The position numbers were made by a program, and so were the translations under genes. A DNA stretch of 64,000 nt from Coriaria nepalensis (Eukaryota > Streptophyta > Magnoliopsida > Cucurbitales > Coriariaceae). Positions 1-12,800 of this stretch are shown here, piece after piece (the stretch's first letter is position 1; each line of letters starts with the position of its first letter). The stretch is from assembly GCA_027186245.1 (NCBI GenBank), contig CP114481.1, positions 30,163,501 to 30,227,500 of the forward strand, read 5' to 3'. The notes below the pieces were generated by a model, which ran no database searches, was not told where the DNA came from, and saw nothing but the letters and a program-made list of their open reading frames with translations.

Positions 1-974
1 TCAAAGTAATTCGAACGAATTCTATTTTTGCACTACAAACACAAGTTTTGTGCATAACTTGCAAGTGATCAATGCAAGGAAACTGTGCATTTGTTTCACC
101 TTAAAATCATTTCAATGAGTCATTTCAAGTCAATAACTTATTTCAAAGCAAGTCGAACGAATTCAATATTTGCACTACAAACACAAGTTTTTTGCATAAC
201 TTACAAATGATCATTGCAAGGAAAGTGTGCATTCGTTTAATCTTAAAATCATTTAAATGAGTCATTTCAAGTCAATAACTTATTTCAAAGCAAGTCGAAC
301 GAATTCTATTTTTGCACTACAGACAGAAGTTTTTTGCATAACTTCCAAATGATCAATGCAAGGAAAGTGTGCATTCGTTTAACCTTTAAATCATTTCAAT
401 GAGTCATTTCAAGTCAATATCTTATTTCAAAGTAATTCGAACGAGCACTATTTTTGCACTACAAATGCAAGTTTTGTGCATAACTTGCACATGATCAATG
501 CAAGGAAACTGTGTATTCGTTCAACCTTAAAATCATTTCAATGTGTCATTTCGAGTCAATAACTTATTTCAAAGCAAGTCGAACGAATTCTATTTTTGCA
601 CTGCAAACACAAGTTTTGTGCATAACTTGCAAGTGATCAATGCAAGGAAAGTGTGCATTCGTTTAATCTTAAAATCATTTCAACGAGTCATTTCAAGTCA
701 ATAACTTATTTCCAATCAAGTCGAACGAATTCTATTTTTGCACTACAAACAGAAGTTTTTTGCATAACTTCCAAATGATCAATGCAAGGAAAGTGTGCAT
801 TCGTTTTACCTTTAAATCATTTCAATGAGTCATTTCAAGTCAATAACTTATTTCAAAGCAAGTCGAACGAATTCTATTTTTGCACTACAAACATAAGTTT
901 TGTGCATAACTTGCAAATGATCAATGCAAGGAAAGTGTGCATTCGTTTAACCTAAAAATCATTTCGACTAGTCA

Positions 975-1726
975 TTTCAAGTCAATATCTTATTTCAAAG
1001 TAATTCGAACGAGCACTATTTTTGCACTTCAAATGCAAGTTTTGTGCATAACTTGCACATGATCAATGCACGGAAACGGTGCATTCGTTTAACCTTAAAA
1101 TCATTTCAATGTGTCATTTCAAGTCAATAACTTATTTCAAAGCAAGTCGAACGAATTCTATTTTTGCACTACAAACACAAGTTTTGTGCATAACTTGCGA
1201 GTGATCAATGCAAGGAAAGTGTGCGTTCGTTTAACCTTAAAATCATTTAAATGAGTCATTTCAAGTCAATAACTTATTTCAAAGCAAGTCTAACGAATTC
1301 TATTTTTGCACTACAAACAGAAGTTTTTTGCATAACTTCCAAATGATCAATGCAAGGAAAGTGTGCATTCGTTTAACCTTTAAATCATTTCAATGAGTCA
1401 TTTCAAGTCAATATCTTATTTCAAAGTAATTCGAACGAGCACTATTTTTGCACTTCAAATGCAAGTTTTGTGCATAACTTGCACATGATCAATGCACGGA
1501 AACGGTGCATTCGTTTAACCTTAAAATCATTTCAATGTGTCATTTCAAGTCAATAACTTATTTCAAAGCAAGTCGAACGAATTCTATTTTTGCACTACAA
1601 ACACAAGTTTTGTGCATAACTTGCGAGTGATCAATGCAAGGAAAGTGTGCGTTCGTTTAACCTTAAAATCATTTAAATGAGTCATTTCAAGTCAATAACT
1701 TATTTCAAAGCAAGTCTAACGAATTC
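975..1726. repeat. 426 bp (3-mer) tandem duplication
   Basis: GCACTTCAAATGC at 1,024 and 1,450 are exactly 426 bp apart. The flanking units match through ATGCACGGAAACGG, TTGCGAGTG, GTGTGCGTTCG, ATTTAAATGAG and AAGTCTAACG. Similarity fades on the left where CGACTAG meets AATGAG, and on the right where class C meets class H. Confidence 0.85.
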
Positions 1727-1862
1727 AATTTTTGCACTACCAACACAAGTTTTGTGCAAAACTTACGAATGATCAATGCAAGGAAAGTGTGCAATCGTTT
1801 AACCTTAAAATCATTTCGACGAGTCATTTCAAGTCAATATCTTATTTCAAAGTAATTCGAAC
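1721..1862 (+). repeat. Representative class H monomer (CTACCAACAC with TTACGAATG)
   Basis: Class H is preceded by AAGTCTAACGAATTC and carries GCACTACCAACAC, GTGCAAAACTTACGAATG and GTGTGCAATCG. Copies lie near 1.73, 3.87, 4.72, 5.86 and 7.84 kb only. Each is followed by a unit ending in GTGTGCTTTCG, and in four of the five cases then by a class B unit with GCGCTAC. This trimer is the anchor of the repeated blocks in the left 9 kb. Confidence 0.9.
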
Positions 1863-4642
1863 GAATTCAATTTTTGCACTACAAACACAAGTTTTGTGCA
1901 TAACTTGCAAATGATCAATGCAAGGAAAGTGTGCTTTCGTTTAACCTTAAAATCATTTCAATGAGTCATTTCAAGTCAATATCTTATTTCAAAGTAATTC
2001 GAACGAGCACTATTTTTGCGCTACAAATGCAAGTTTTCTGCATAACTTGCACATGATCAATGCAAGGAAACTGTGCATTCGTTTAACCTTAAAATCATTT
2101 CAATGTGTCATTTCAAGTCAATAACTTATTTCAAAGCAAGTCGAACGAATTCTATTTTTGCACTACAAACACAAGTTTTGTGCATAACTTGCAAGTGATC
2201 AATGCAAGGAAAGTGTGCATTCGTTTAACCTTAAAATCATTTCAATGAGTCATTTCAAGTCAATAACTTATTTCAAAGCAAGTCGAACGAATTCAATTTT
2301 TGCACTACAAACACAAGTTTTGGGCAAAACTTGCAAATGATCAATGCAAGGAAAGTGTGCATTCGTTTAACCTTAAAATCATTTCGACGAGTCATTTCAA
2401 GACAATATCTTATTTCAAAGTAATTCGAACGAGCACTATTTTTGCACTACAAATGCAAGTTTTGTGCATAACTTGCACATGATCAATGCACGGAAACGGT
2501 GCATTCGTTTAACCTTAAAATCATTTCAATGTGTCATTTCAAGTCAATAACTTATTTCAAAGCAAGTCGAACGAATTCTATTTTTGCACTACAAACACAA
2601 GTTTTGTGCATAACTTGCGAGTGATCAATGCAAGGAAAGTGTGCATTCGTTTAACCTTTAAATCATTTCAATGAGTGATTTCAAGTGAATAACTTATTTC
2701 AAAGCAAGTCGAACGAATTCAATTTTTGCACCACAAACACAAGTTTTGTGCAAAACTTGCAAATGATCAATGCAAGGAAAGTGTGCATTCGTTTAACCTT
2801 AAAATCATTTCGACGAGTCATTTCAAGTCAATATCTTATTTCAAAGTAATTCGAACGAGCACTATTTTTGCACTTCAAATGCAAGTTTTGTGCATAACTT
2901 GGACATGATCAATGCACGGAAACGGTGCATTCATTTAACCTTAAAATCATTTCAATGTGTCATTTCAAGTCAATAACTTATTTCAAAGCAAGTCGAACGA
3001 ATTCTATTTTTGCACTACAAACACAAGTTTTGTGCATAACTTTCGAGTGATCAATGCAAGGAAAGTGTGCCTTCGTTTAACCTTAAAATCATTTAAATGA
3101 GTTATTTCAAGTCAATAACTTATTTCAAAGCAAGTCGAACGAATTCTATTTTTGCACTACAAACAGAAGTTTTTTGCATAACTTCCAAATGATCAATGCA
3201 AGGAAAGTGTGCATTCGTTTAACCTTTAAATCATTTCAATGAGTCATTTCAAGTCAATATCTTATTTCAAAGTAATTCGAACGAGCACTATTTTTGCACT
3301 ACAAATGCAAGTTTTGTGCATAACTTGCACATGATCAATGCAAGGAAACTGTGTATTCGTTTATCCTTAAAATCATTTCAATGTGTCATTTCAAGTCAAT
3401 AACTTATTTCAAAGCAAGTCGAACGAATTCTATTTTTGCACTACAAACACAAGTTTTGTGCATAACTTGCAAGTGATCAATGCAAGGAAAGTGTGCATTC
3501 GTTTAACCTTAAAATCATTTCAATGAGTCATTTCAAGTCAATAACTTATTTCCAATCAAGTCGAACGAATTCTATTTTTGCACTACAAACAGAAGTTTTT
3601 TGCATAACTTCCAAATGATCAATGCAAGGAAAGTGTGCATTCGTTTAACCTTTAAATCATTTCAATGAGTCATTTCAAGTCAATATCTTATTTCAAAGTA
3701 ATTCGAACGAGCACTATTTTTGCACTACAAATGCAAGTTTTGTGCATAACTTGCACATGATCAATGCAAGGAAACTGTGTATTCGTTTAACCTTAAAATC
3801 ATTTCAATGTGTCATTTCAAGTCAATAACTTATTTCAAAGCAAGTCTAACGAATTCAATTTTTGCACTACCAACACAAGTTTTGTGCAAAACTTACGAAT
3901 GATCAATGCAAGGAAAGTGTGCAATCGTTTAACCTTAAAATCATTTCGACGAGTCATTTCAAGTCAATATCTTATTTCAAAGTAATTCGAACGAATTCAA
4001 TTTTTGCACTACAAACACAAGTTTTGTGCATAACTTGCAAATGATCAATGCAAGGAAAGTGTGCTTTCGTTTAACCTTAAAATCATTTCAATGAGTCATT
4101 TCAAGTCAATAACTTATTTCCAATCAAGTCGAACGAATTCTATTTTTGCACTACAAACAGAAGTTTTTTTGCATAACTTCCAAATGATCAATGCAAGGAA
4201 AGTGTGCATTCGTTTTACCTTTAAATCATTTCAATGAGTCATTTCAAGTCAATAACTTATTTCAAAGCAAGTCGAACGAATTCTATTTTTGCAGTACAAA
4301 CATAAGTTTTGTGCATAACTTGCAAATGATCAATGCAAGGAAAGTGTGCATTCGTTTAACCTAAAAATCATTTCGACTAGTCAATCCAAGTCAATATCTT
4401 ATTTCAAAGTAATTCGAACGAGCACTATTTTTGCACTTCAAATGCAAGTTTTGTGCATAACTTGCACATGATCAATGCACGGAAACGGTGCATTCGTTTA
4501 ACCTTAAAATCATTTCAATGTATCATTTCAAGTCAATAACTTATTTCAAAGCAAGTCGAACGAATTCTATTTTTGCACTACAAACACAAGTTTTGTGCAT
4601 AACTTGCGAGTGATCAATGCAAGGAAAGTGTGCGTTCGTTTA

Positions 4643-7600
4643 ACCTAAAAATCATTTAAATGAGTCATTTCAAGTCAATAACTTATTTCAAAGCAAGTCT
4701 AACGAATTCAATTTTTGCACTACCAACACAAGTTTTGTGCAAAACTTACGAATGATCAATGCAAGGAAAGTGTGCAATCGTTTAACCTTAAAATCATTTC
4801 GACGAGTCATTTCAAGTCAATATCTTATTTCAAAGTAATTCGAACGAATTCAATTTTTGCACTACAAACACAAGTTTTGTGCATAACTTGCAAATGATCA
4901 ATGCAAGGAAAGTGTGCTTTCGTTTAACCTTAAAATCATTTCAATGAGTCATTTCAAGTCAATATCTTATTTCAAAGTAATTCGAACGAGCACTATTTTT
5001 GCGCTACAAATGCAAGTTTTCTGCATAACTTGCACATGATCAATGCAAGGAAACTGTGCATTCGTTTAACCTTAAAATCATTTCAATGTGTCATTTCAAG
5101 TCAATAACTTATTTCAAAGCAAATCGAACGAATTCTATTTTTACACTACAAACACAAGTTTTGTGCATAACTTGCAAGTGATCAATGCAAGGAAAGTGTG
5201 CATTCGTTTAACCTTAAAATCATTTCAATGAGTCATTTCAAGTCAATAACTTATTTCAAAGCAAGTCGAACGAATTCAATTTTTGCACTACAAACACAAG
5301 TTTTGTGCAAAACTTGCAAATGATCAATGCAAGGAAAGTGTGCATTCGTTTAAACTTAAAATCATTTCGACGAGTCATTTCAAGTCAATATCTTATTTCA
5401 AAGTAATTCGAACGAGCACTATTTTTGCACTACAAATGCAAGTTTTGTGCATAACTTGCACATGATCAATGCACGGAAACGGTGCATTCGTGTAACCTTA
5501 AAATCATTTCAATGTGTCATTTCAAGTCAATAACTTATTTCAAAGCAAGTCGAACGAATTCTATTTTTGCACTACAAACACAAGTTTTGTGCATAACTTG
5601 CGAGTGATCAATGCAAGGAAAGTGTGCATTCGTTTAACCTTTAAATCATTTCAATGAGTGATTTCAAGTGAATAACTTATTTCAAAGCAAGTCGAACGAA
5701 TTCAATTTTTGCACCACAAACACAAGTTTTGTGCAAAACTTGCAAATGATCAATGCAAGGAAAGTGTGCATTCGTTTAACCTTAAAATCATTTAAATGAG
5801 TCATTTCAAGTCAATAACTTATTTCAAAGCAAGTCTAACGAATTCAATTTTTGCACTACCAACACAAGTTTTGTGCAAAACTTACGAATGATCAATGCAA
5901 GGAAAGTGTGCAATCGTTTAACCTTAAAATCATTTCGACGAGTCATTTCAAGTCAATATCTTATTTCAAAGTAATTCGAACGAATTCAATTTTTGCACTA
6001 CAAACACAAGTTTTGTGCATAACTTGCAAATGATCAATGCAAGGAAAGTGTGCTTTCGTTTAACCTTAAAATCATTTCAATGAGTCATTTCAAGTCAATA
6101 TCTTATTTCAAAGTAATTCGAACGAGCACTATTTTTGCGCTACAAATGCAAGTTTTCTGCATAACTTGCACATGATCAATGCAAGGAAACTGTACATTCG
6201 TTTAACCTTAAAATCATTTCAATGTGTCATTTCAAGTCAATAACTTATTTCAAAGCAAGTCGAACGAATTCTATTTTTGCACTACAAACACAAGTTTTGT
6301 GCATAACTTGCAAGTGATCAATGCAAGGAAAGTGTGCATTCGTTTAACCTTAAAATCATTTCAATGAGTCATTTCAAGTGAATAACTTATTTCAAAGCAA
6401 GTCGAACGAATTCAATTTTTGCACTACAAACACAAGTTTTGTGCAAAACTTGCAAATGATCAATGCAAGGAAAGTGTGCATTCGTTTAACCTCAAAATCA
6501 TTTCGACGAGTCATTTCAAGTCAATATCTTATTTCAAAGTAATTCGAACGAGCACTATTTTTGCACTACAAATGCAAGTTTTGTGCATAACTTGCACATG
6601 ATCAATGCACGGAAACGGTGCATTCGTTTAACCTTAAAATCATTTCAATGTGTCATTTCAAGTCAATAACTTATTTCAAAGCAAGTCGAACGAATTCTAT
6701 TTCTGCACTACAAACACAAGTTTTGTGCATAACTTGCGAGTGATCAATGCAAGGAAAGTGTGCATTCGTTTAACCTTTAAATCATTTCAATGAGTGATTT
6801 CAAGTGAATAACTTATTTCAAAGCAAGTCGAACGAATTCAATTTTTGCACCACAAACACAAGTTTTGTGCAAAACTTGCAAATGATCAATGCAAGGAAAG
6901 TGTGCATTCGTTTAACCTTAAAATCATTTCGACGAGTCATTTCAAGTCAATATCTTATTTCAAAGTAATTCGAACGAGCACTATTTTTGCACTGCAAACA
7001 CAAGTTTTGTGCATCACTTGCAAATGGTCAATGCAAGGAAAGTGTGCATTCGTTTAACCTTAAAATCATTTCAATGAGTCATTTCAAGTCAATATCTTAT
7101 TTCAAAGTAATTCGAACGAGCACTATTTTTGCGCTACAAATGCAAGTTTTCTGCATAACTTGCACATGATCAATGCAAGGAAACTGTGCATTCGTTTAAC
7201 CTTAAAATCATTTCAATGTGTCATTTCAAGTCAATAACTTATTTCAAAGCAAGTCGAACGAATTCTATTTTTGCACTACAAACACAAGTTTTGTGCATAA
7301 CTTGCAAGTGATCAATGCAAGGAAAGTGTGCATTCGTTTAACCTTAAAATCATTTCAATGAGTCATTTCAAGTCAATAACTTATTTCAAAGCAAGTCGAA
7401 CGAATTCAATTTTTGCACTACAAACACAAGTTTTGTGCAAAACTTGCAAATGATCAATGCAAGGAAAGTGTGCATTCGTTTAACCTTAAAATCATTTCGA
7501 CGAGTCATTTCAAGTCAATATCTTATTTCAAAGTAATTCGAACGAATTCTATTTTTGCACTACAAACACAAGTTTTGTGCATAACTTGCAAGTGATCAAT

Positions 7601-8900
7601 GCAAGGAAACTGTGCATTCGTTTCACCTTAAAATCATTTCAATGAGTCATTTCAAGTCAATAACTTATTTCAAAGCAAGTCGAACGAATTCAATTTTTGC
7701 ACCACAAACACAAGTTTTGTGCAAAACTTGCAAATGATCAATGCAAGGAAAGTGTGCATTCGTTTAACCTTAAAATCATTTAAATGTGTCATTTCAAGTC
7801 AATAACTTATTTCAAAGCAAGTCTAACGAATTCAATTTTTGCACTACCAACACAAGTTTTGTGCAAAACTTACGAATGATCAATGCAAGGAAAGTGTGCA
7901 ATCGTTTAACCTTAAAATCATTTCGACGAGTCATTTCAAGTCAATATCTTATTTCAAAGTAATTCGAACGAATTCAATTTTTGCACTACAAACACAAGTT
8001 TTGTGCATAACTTGCAAATGATCAATGCAAGGAAAGTGTGCTTTCGTTTAACCTTAAAATCATTTCAATGAGTCATTTCAAGTCAATATCTTATTTCAAA
8101 GTAATTCGAACGAGCACTATTTTTGCGCTACAAATGCAAGTTTTCTGCATAACTTGCACATGATCAATGCAAGGAAACTGTGCATTCGTTTAACCTTAAA
8201 ATCATTTCAATGTGTCATTTCAAGTCAATAACTTATTTCAAAGCAAGTCGAACGAATTCTATTTTTGCACTACAAACACAAGTTTTGTGCATAACTTGCA
8301 AGTGATCAATGCAAGGAAAGTGTGCATTCGTTTAACCTTAAAATCATTTCAATGAGTCATTTCAAGTCAATAACTTATTTCAAAGCAAGTCGAACGAATT
8401 CAATTTTTGCACTACAAACACAAGTTTTGTGCAAAACTTGCAAATGATCAATGCAAGGAAAGTCTGCATTCGTTTAACCTTAAAATCATTTCGACGAGTC
8501 ATTTCAAGTCAATATCTTATTTCAAAGTAATTCGAACGAGCACTATTTTTGCACTACAAATGCAAGTTTTGTGCATAACTTGCACATGATCAATGCACGG
8601 AAACGGTGCATTCGTTTAACCTTAAAATCATTTCAATGTGTCATTTCAAGTCAATAACTTATTTCAAAGCAAGTCGAACGAATTCTATTTTTGCACTACA
8701 AACACAAGTTTTGTGCATAACTTGCAAGTGATCAATGCAAGGAAAGTGTGCATTCGTTTAACCTTAAAATCATTTCAATGAGTCATTTCAAGTCAATAAC
8801 TTATTTCAAAGCAAGTCGAACGAATTCAATTTTTGCACTACAAATACAAGTTTTGTGCATAACTTGCATATGATCAATGCAAGGAAAGTGTGCATTCGTT
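4643..8900. repeat. Higher-order repeat with 8-mer (1,136 bp) and 7-mer (994 bp) units
   Basis: The rare marker GCGCTACAAATGC occurs at 5,001, 6,137, 7,131 and 8,125, giving steps of 1,136, 994 and 994 bp (8, 7 and 7 monomers). Class H units at 4.72, 5.86 and 7.84 kb and GCACCACAAAC units at 5.7, 6.85 and 7.7 kb recur with it. The 6.9-7.1 kb copy has lost its class H unit, replaced by one with GCACTGCAAAC and AATGGTC. An older relative of the block, with GCGCTAC at 2,018, lies in the left sub-array. Confidence 0.85.
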
Positions 8901-9814
8901 TAACCTTAAAATCATTTCGACGAGCCATTTCAAGTCAATATCTTATTTCAAAGTAATTCGAACGAATTCTATTTTTGCACTACAAACACAAGTTTTGTGC
9001 ATAACTTGCAAGTGATCAATGCAAGGAAAGTGTGCATTCGTTTAACCTCAAAATCATTTCAATGAGTCATTTCAAGTCAATAACTTATTTCAATGCAAGT
9101 CGAACGAATTCAATTTTTGCACTACAAACACAAGTTTTTTGCATAACTTACAAATGATCATTGCAAGGAAAGTGTGCATTCGTTTGACCATAAAATCATT
9201 TCAATGAGTCATTTCAAGTCAATAACTTATTTCAAAGCAAGTCGAACGAATTCTATTTTTGCACTACAAACAGAAGTTTTTTGCATAACTTCCAGATGAT
9301 CAATGCAAGGAAAGTGTGCATTCGTTTAACATTTAAATCATTTCAATGAGTCATTTCAAGTCAATAACTTATTTCAAAGCAAGTCGAACGAATTCAATTT
9401 TTGCACTACAAACACAAGTTTTGTGCATAACTTGCAAATGATCAATGCAAGGAAAGTGTTCATTCGTTTAACCTTAAAATCATTTCAATGAGTCATTTCA
9501 AGTCAATATCTTATTTCAAAGTAATTCGAACGAGCACTATTTTTGCACTACAAATGCAAGTTTTCTGCATAACTTGCACATGATCAATGCAAGGAAACTG
9601 TGCATTCGTTTAACCTTAAAATCATTTCAATGTGTCATTTCAAGTCAATAACTTATTTCAAAGCAAGTCGAACGAATTCTATTTTTGCACTACAAACACA
9701 AGTTTTGTGCATAACTTGCAAGTAATCAATGCAAGGAAAGTGTGCATTCGTTTAACCTTAAAATCATTTCAATGAGTCATTTCAAGTCAATAACATATTT
9801 CAAAGCAAGTCGAA
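8901..9814. repeat. Satellite linker between the left HOR and the 2,555 bp duplication
   Basis: About six monomers of classes A, B, C and G-like type carry no repeated block order that I could match at close range. The variant TAACATATTTC near 9,793 also appears near 15,186, 19,304 and 33,927. Nothing other than satellite is present. Confidence 0.8.
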
Positions 9815-12800
9815 CGAATTCTATTTTTGCCCTACAAACAGAAGTTTTTTGCATAACTTGCAAATGATCAATGCAAGGAAAGTGTGCATTCGTTTTACCT
9901 TTAAATCATTTCAATGAGTCATTTCAAGTCAATAACTTATTTCAAAGCAAGTCGAACGAATTCTATTTTTGCACTACAAACATAAGTTTTGTGCATAACT
10001 TGCAAATGATCAATGCAAGGAAAGTGTGCATTCGTCTAACCTTAAAGTCATTTCAATGAGTCATTTCAAGTCGATAACTTATTTCAAAGCAAGTCGAACG
10101 AATTCAATTTTTGCACTACAAACACAAGTTTTGTGCATAACTTGCGAATGATCAATGCAAGGAAAGTGTGCATTCGTTTAACCTTAAAATCATTTTGACA
10201 AGTCATTTCAAGTCAATATCTTATTTCAAAGTAATTCGAACGAATTCTATTTTTGCACTACAAACACAAGTTTTGTGCATAACTTGCAAGTGATCAATGC
10301 AAGGAAAGTGTGCATTCGTTTCACCTTAATATCATTTCAATGAGTCATTTCAAGTCAATAACTTATTTCAAAGCAAGTCGAACGAATTCAATATTTGCAC
10401 TACAAACACAAGTTTTTTGCATAACTTACAAATGATCATTGCAAGGAAAGTGTGCATTCGTTTAACCTTAAAGTCATTTCAATGAGTCATTTCAAGTCGA
10501 TAACTTATTTCAAAGCAAGTCGAACGAATTCTATTTTTGCACTACAAACAGAAGTTTTTTGCATAACTTCCAAATGATCAATGCAAAGAAAGTGTGCATT
10601 CGTTTAACCTTTAAATCATTTCAATGAGTCATTTCAAGTCAATATCTTATTTCAAAGTAATTCGAACGAGCACTATTTTTGCACTACAAATGCAAGTTTT
10701 GTGCATAACTTGCACATGATCAATGCAAGGAAACTGTGTATTCGTTTAACCTTAAAATCATTTCAATGTGTCATTTCAAGTCAATAACTTATTTCAAAGC
10801 AAGTCGAACGAATTCTATTTTTGCACTACAAACACAAGTTTTGTGCATAACTTGCAAGTGATCAATGCAAGGAAAGTGTGCATTCGTTTAACCTTAAAAT
10901 CATTTCAATGAGTCATTTCAAGTCAATAACTTATTTCCAATCAAGTCGAACGAATTCTATTTTTGCACTACAAACAGAAGTTTTTTGCATAACTTCCAAA
11001 TGATCAATGCAAGGAAAGTGTGCATTCGTTTTAGCTTTAAATCATTTCAATGAGTCATTTCAAGTCAATAACTTATTTCAAAGCAAGTCGAACGAATTCT
11101 ATTTTTGCACTACAAACATAAGTTTTGTGCATAACTTGCAAATGATCAATGCAAGGAAAGTGTGCATTCGTTTAACCTAAAAATCATTTCAATGAGTCAT
11201 TTCAAGTCAATATCTTATTTCAAAGTAATTCGAACGAGCACTATTTTTGCACTACAAATGCAAGTTTTGTGCATAACTTGCACATGATCAATGCAAGGAA
11301 ACGGTGCATTCGTTTAACCTTTAAATCATTTCAATGAGTCATTTCAAGTCAATAACTTATTTCAAAGCAAGTCGAACGAGCACTATTTTTGCACTACAAA
11401 CACAAGTTTTGTGCATAACTTGCAAGTGATCAATGCAAGGAAAGTGTGCATTCGTTTAACCTTAAAATCATCTTAATGAGTCATTTCAAGTCAATAACTT
11501 ATTTCAAAGCAAGTCGAACGAATTCTATTTTTGCCCTACAAACAGAAGTTTTTTGCATAACTTGCGAATGATCAATGCAAGGAAAGTGTGCATTCGTTTT
11601 ACCTTTAAATCATTTCAATGAGTCATTTCAAGTCAATAACTTATTTCAAAGCAAGTCGAACGAATTCTATTTTTGCACTACAAACACAAGTTTTGTGCAT
11701 AACTTGCAAATGATCAATGCAAGGAAAGTGTGCATTCGTTGAACTTAAAATCATTTCAATGAGTCATTTCAAGTCAATAACTTATTTCAAAGTAATTCGA
11801 ACGAGCACTATTTTTGCACTACAAATGCAAGTTTTCTGCATAACTTGCAAATGATCAATGCAAGGAAAGTGTGCATTCGTTTAACCTTAAAATCATTTTA
11901 ATGAGTCATTTCAAGTCAATAACTTATTTCAAAGCAAGTCGAACGAATTCTATTTTTGCACTACAAACATAAGTTTTATGCATAACTTGCAAATGATCAA
12001 TGCAAGGAAAGTGTGCATTCGTTTAACCTAAAAATCATTTCGACTAGTCATTTCAAGTCAATATCTTATTTCAAAGTAATTCGAACGAGCACTATTTTTG
12101 CACTACAAATGCAAGTTTTGTGCATAACTTGCACATGATCAATGCAAGGAAACGGTGCATTCGTTTAACCTTTAAATCATTTCAATGAGTCATTTCAAGT
12201 CAATAACTTATTTCAAAGCAAGTCGAACGAGCACTATTTTTGCACTACAAACACAAGTTTTGTGCATAACTTGCAAGTGATCAATGCAAGGAAAGTGTGC
12301 ATTCGTTTAACCTTAAAATCATCTCAATGAGTCATTTCAAGTCAATAACTTATTTCAAAGCAAGTCGAACGAATTCTATTTTTGCCCTACAAACAGAAGT
12401 TTTTTGCATAACTTGCAAATGATCAATGCAAGGAAAGTGTGCATTCGTTTTACCTTTAAATCATTTCAATGAGTCATTTCAAGTCAATAACTTATTTCAA
12501 AGCAAGTCGAACGAATTCTATTTTTGCACTACAAACATAAGTTTTGTGCATAACTTGCAAATGATCAATGCAAGGAAAGTGTGCATTCGTCTAACCTTAA
12601 AGTCATTTCAATGAGTCATTTCAAGTCGATAACTTATTTCAAAGCAAGTCGAACGAATTCAATTTTTGCACTACAAACACAAGTTTTGTGCATAACTTGC
12701 GAATGATCAATGCAAGGAAAGTGTGCATTCGTTTAACCTTAAAATCATTTTGACAAGTCATTTCAAGTCAATATCTTATTTCAAAGTAATTCGAACGAAT

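Larger units (their letters stand above)
1..4642. repeat. Left sub-array: mixed A, B, C and H units
   Basis: The sub-array holds about 33 monomers with no simple single period. The first 420 bp match 18,601-19,020 closely, including the TTTCACC, CAATATTTGC and TTTAATCTT variants. Units at 680-1,290 match 4,088-4,699 (offset 3,408, then 3,409 after a one-base T insertion near 4,150). Units at about 1,660-2,805 match about 4,643-5,788 at offset 2,983. Class B copies here often have GCACTTC and ATGCACGGAAACGG. No gene or foreign sequence is seen. Confidence 0.85.
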